NCBI GenBank assembly: GCA_026545765.1
Contig: CM048839.1
Location: 42,082,677 to 42,146,676 of the forward strand
Length of the DNA stretch: 64,000 nucleotides
Direction: 5' to 3'
Source of the DNA: Plantago major
Lineage: Eukaryota; Streptophyta; Magnoliopsida; Lamiales; Plantaginaceae
This document shows positions 59,761-64,000 of this stretch, piece by piece (within the stretch, counting starts at the first letter, position 1; each line of letters opens with the position of its first letter). The translations under genes and the position numbers were made by a program. The notes beneath the pieces are model-generated. The model searched no databases. It had not been told where the DNA came from and worked only from the letters and a program-made list of their open reading frames with translations.

Positions 59761-60093
59761 TCTGCTTGATCCGGTAGAAGTGGCTTGAGATTCACACTTA
59801 CACCTTTTTTTCCAGTTGAATAAGTGACTGTGGTTTTGAGGAGGTTGCTAGTGGAAGCGAGTCGGGTTAGAGCAGTTAGTAGTGTTAAGTTAAAGCTTTG
59901 TAATTTTTGCGGTTTGTAACTAGTCGAGGTTCTTAAAATTGTATTTATTGTATTTGAGTTGTAGTTGTTCCGTTGTTGTACCACTATTTTAAAATATTTT
60001 AAAATAAATCGAGGCTTCGTCTTGGCGTGAAGCCATCTCACGATAGACGGCCGGTCACGCCAAATTATTTTGATTTTGGGGCATGACATTAAC

Positions 60094-62296
60094 AATTACT
60101 CTTTAAAATTTTAACCATTTCCCATATAATTCATTTTTTTGTGATAAAACCTATACGAATTTATGAATAAACCTTAAAAATATTAAATGAAACCTAGATA
60201 CTATTTGAAAATTGCATATTCACCCCCACCTTTTTGTTAAATTCTCCAATAACATACTTTATAGTTTCTAATTTACCAAATTAAACCAAGAATCAAAATT
60301 GTATCTAAATCAACCTCAAATTTGACTTCAACGGAAGCCAAGACTCTTTAAAACAAGAGTAAGTCTCCTGAGAGACGGTGTTATAAAGTGACTAAAAGAG
60401 ACGGACAAACATTACAGTTATATCCAAAAACATTAGAGGTTTTACTAAAAATATCGGCGATATACATATGCATAAAAAATGATATAAAATTCCAACTCAT
60501 AGAACATTACCGATATTGTTTAAAACATTATACATATACTTAATAACATCAATTCGTCTCTTAGGTCTCTCACTGATACACGTCTCTTCCAATAGCTTGT
60601 ATTAAAACAATTCAATTAGCAACTAATTCAAGATCAATTGAAATTTTTTAGATCTAATTGTTTTGTAACTTCTATGGATGGAGCTTGATCTCATCCATGG
60701 ACGGAGGTCATAGTTGCGAGCTCCGCTGCTTTAATGGCAGCCATGGCTGCTGTGTTTGTTCTGTTTCTTTTTTTAAATTTCACGGGTCGATTCGGCCCGC
60801 TGAGTTGACCCGTGAAATTTACCACATTTTAATATGTTGTATATTGCTTTGAGTCTCTCCGGTCTCTCCTATGTAGCGTCTCTCAGGAGACGAGCTATAT
60901 AAAACAAATAGTTTGTAGGGATATTATAGTAAAGTTGTAAGTGGATGATAAAGTAAGAAAGATTGAAAAAAGTGATGATAAAGTAGAATAGAGAAATAAT
61001 AAATAATTAGTTAGTGTGGTAAAAATTTTCATTTATAGTTTAGAAAGTTTATAATATAACTAAAAAAAAAAAAGGAGACTGGGAATGTTATTAATGGAAC
61101 AGATGTAGTAGTATACAAAATATATTACTTTAAAAATGTATCAGTGCAAGTGTTATTTAAAACAAAATTATATATTAACTTTTTATAACATACTTTTATT
61201 CATATTTTTAACACCCTATCACATTTTGAAATTGGGGCCCTTAAAAATTTGGAGTCATGTGCGGGTGAACATCCCGCATGGGCTTAGGACATGCCCTGAG
61301 GTTTTGCTTCCATAACTTTTAACATTGATGAATTTTTTCTTCCTCATTTATTATAAAACTAGAACATTAGAACAATGCTACGCGTGTTATTGTGGCATTT
61401 AGTTACAAATAATAGAAAAGCTATATGAAGGTAAATACTATTGTTGTTTCTGATAATGAATTGTCTTTTTCGAGTTGAATTAGGCTTTGGGTTAGTGTGA
61501 CTTGATATGTTTCAATTTAAACAAAGAAGATGGTGAAGAAATATTTATTATCGTTGTTGTTGTTTTTTTTTTTTTAATGATGAATTGATTTTGTTAGGGT
61601 TGAATTATGGATTTGAATTTAATTGGAGGAGACATATTGAGTTTTTTAAATGTGGGCTTGGAATTTAATTGCTGAAGACAAATTGAGTTTTTTTAACGAT
61701 GAATTGATTTTGTTGGAGTTTCATTAGGGCTTAGAATTAAAATGAATAAAACATGTTGATTTTTTGTAATTAAAGTCTAATTTACATATATATTACAAAT
61801 GAGTCCAATTTAACTTAAATTAAGTACTCAATTGTACAACTTCAATAGTTGTCCAATTATATATATACTGTAATAATTTTTGTTACACAATATAGAACTA
61901 ATGTGATAGGAAGAATGGAAGAACAATAAGAAAGGAGACCAAAGTAATAGAGTATTCCATTCATCTTATCAAATGATTTAATTGTACACAAAAAACATCA
62001 TGAGCCACTATTTATACGCTATAAATAGAAGGAGTTTTAGTTCCATCATTATTTTATTACTCATTATTTTAATGGATCAATGAATAGAGACGGGTTAAAT
62101 TATTGGAACCATTTTTATTTGTAATTTTTATGGTACACAAATTGGAAGTTGGAACCATTTGTAATTGTTCGAACTCTAGGCATCAATATTAAAGTGGCTA
62201 TTTAGAGGGGTGGGTTTTGTAATTTTCTCATATATAATTATAAATCATTTGTTCGATATTGTTCGAAAACTTACAAACATAAACATATACTATTAT
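60094..62296. other. Intergenic stretch with AAACCTTAA-type repeat and one MITE
   Basis: 60094-60220 continues the degenerate repeat that precedes the split solo LTR. A MITE-like inverted repeat lies at 60363-60891. The rest is AT-rich. A short GC-bearing part near 61.22-61.30 kb (GGGGCCCTTAAAAATTTGG, CATCCCGCATGGGC) looks like a worn repeat end. No gene is supported. Confidence 0.45.
60363..60891. mobile_element. Possible MITE with GTCTCCTGAGAGAC termini
   Basis: GTCTCCTGAGAGAC at 60363-60376 is matched in inverse by GTCTCTCAGGAGAC at 60878-60891, about 530 bp apart. The interior has a GC-richer part near 60.68-60.82 kb with small inverted repeats (ATTTCACGGGTC and GACCCGTGAAATT). Target duplication not resolved; superfamily unknown. 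Confidence 0.6.
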
Positions 62297-63412
<1,116 letters not shown>

Positions 63413-63417
63413 ATTAT

Positions 63418-64000
63418 TTTGTTCATATCCGATTCGTCTATGTAACGAAAATGTTCAAGTTTGACCGAATCGAATACGAACTAAACGTTGACCCGATGAC
63501 CGAACATTTTCGCCTAACTTTTTCTCAGCTGATTTACAACTCTTTTTTGTGCCAATGGTTTAGGCCTATGTTTTGGGGGGCTTTCTATCGTTAGTCTAGG
63601 TGTCGCCCTGACTAAAATTCAGTCACTTAGTTTGATCCATTAGATTAAAAATTTAATGGTGGAGATCAAATAATTTGCTACCTTTCGCACCAAGTGTTGC
63701 CATGGGGTGTCGCTCATATCGCGCGAGGTGTTGCACTATGTGTTGCTCTAACCGTCTATATCGCCTTAAACTATTTAAACATATTAAAACAAAAAAAACA
63801 TTTTTATATATTAAAAATACCACTATTAAAAAAATTAAAATCTTTAAAATTAAAATCAAAATTTAAGTTAGGATTTATCCAATTTTAATGTTTTTACATA
63901 TGTGGATATTTGTTTGTAATTATAATTTTAATGTATATAATTATAAATTATAATTAAATGTATATGTAAATATATCTTTAATTATTTTTTTATTAAAAAT
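63418..64000. other. Window end, no recognised feature
   Basis: AT-rich DNA, with a somewhat GC-richer part at 63.59-63.77 kb that has short open frames on both strands but no recognisable domain. Confidence 0.4.

Larger units (their letters stand above)
51167..60088 (+). mobile_element. Solo LTR of the chromovirus-type family, split by a pararetrovirus copy, perfect TSD
   Basis: It starts TGTAAGAACCCGTAC at 51167 and ends GGGGCATGACA at 60088. The TSD TTAAC is at 51162-51166 and 60089-60093. The left piece is about 51167-51515 and the right piece about 58586-60088, giving roughly 1.85 kb of LTR. The right piece matches the solo LTR at 46317-47765 over most of its length (TTCGAGGTGCAAGTTA near 59120, GTAAGGGGGATTTCTCGACAC near 59190). 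The intervening 7 kb is viral. AAACCTTAA-type repeat lies on both outer sides, as expected if they were once contiguous. Confidence 0.92.

Noticed and set aside
59583-60095. 170-codon minus-strand ORF
   Set aside because: It lies entirely in a solo LTR and runs through a dinucleotide repeat.

Overview
This is a stretch of plant nuclear DNA, most likely from an asterid dicot. The order is an inference, from an R1-type (late-blight-resistance-like) NLR, florendovirus-like viral DNA and the style of the LTR elements. There is no bacterial or organellar signal. Most of the window is transposable elements nested in one another. Only two host genes are clear: a decayed NLR (25.6-28.3 kb, +) and a kinesin-light-chain-like TPR gene (35.0-38.0 kb, -).

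Layout. 1-6677: right part of a CACTA (En/Spm) DNA transposon with decayed TNP2 and TNPA-type genes, a 96-bp tandem repeat and an intact-looking right terminus. It has landed in a minus-strand Copia-type LTR element (about 6.68-16.66 kb). That element has gag and a long second gene with its own TATA box and a repeated exon pattern, but no pol was seen. It in turn sits in the integrase region of a second Copia element (about 16.66-24.43 kb, minus), which also carries a 4.9-kb Athila-like element without pol (17136-21998, perfect 5-bp target-site duplication, TSD). So four elements lie in one nest.

24.4-30.3 kb holds the NLR followed by three small DNA transposons (hAT, Mutator-type, hAT), each with a recognisable TSD. 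30328-34719 is a chromovirus-type (Gypsy) element made almost only of two roughly 1.96-kb LTRs around 472 bp, with a perfect TSD. It ends about 290 bp beyond the 3' end of the TPR gene. 38-42 kb has a Stowaway MITE, a LINE ORF1 fragment and a Mutator-like element with a perfect 9-bp TSD.

42.6-64 kb is dominated by the same LTR family: a truncated copy (from 43951) and three solo LTRs with perfect TSDs (46317-47765; 51167-60088; 62297-63412). Inside the 51167-60088 solo LTR lies a roughly 7-kb endogenous pararetrovirus (Caulimoviridae, florendovirus-like, minus strand), broken in about eight places. Four of the five family insertions carry long dinucleotide microsatellites at one or both of two fixed positions in the LTR.

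The history can be read in layers: CACTA into Copia A into Copia B; Athila-like C into Copia B; pararetrovirus into a solo LTR. The most interesting items are the LTR family with short internal region, ghost terminus and microsatellite hot spots; the pararetrovirus whose terminal redundancy seems to run from its transcription start to its primer site; the internally promoted gene of Copia A; and two homologous candidate last exons in the TPR gene. All family assignments come from reading motifs by eye; no database search was possible.
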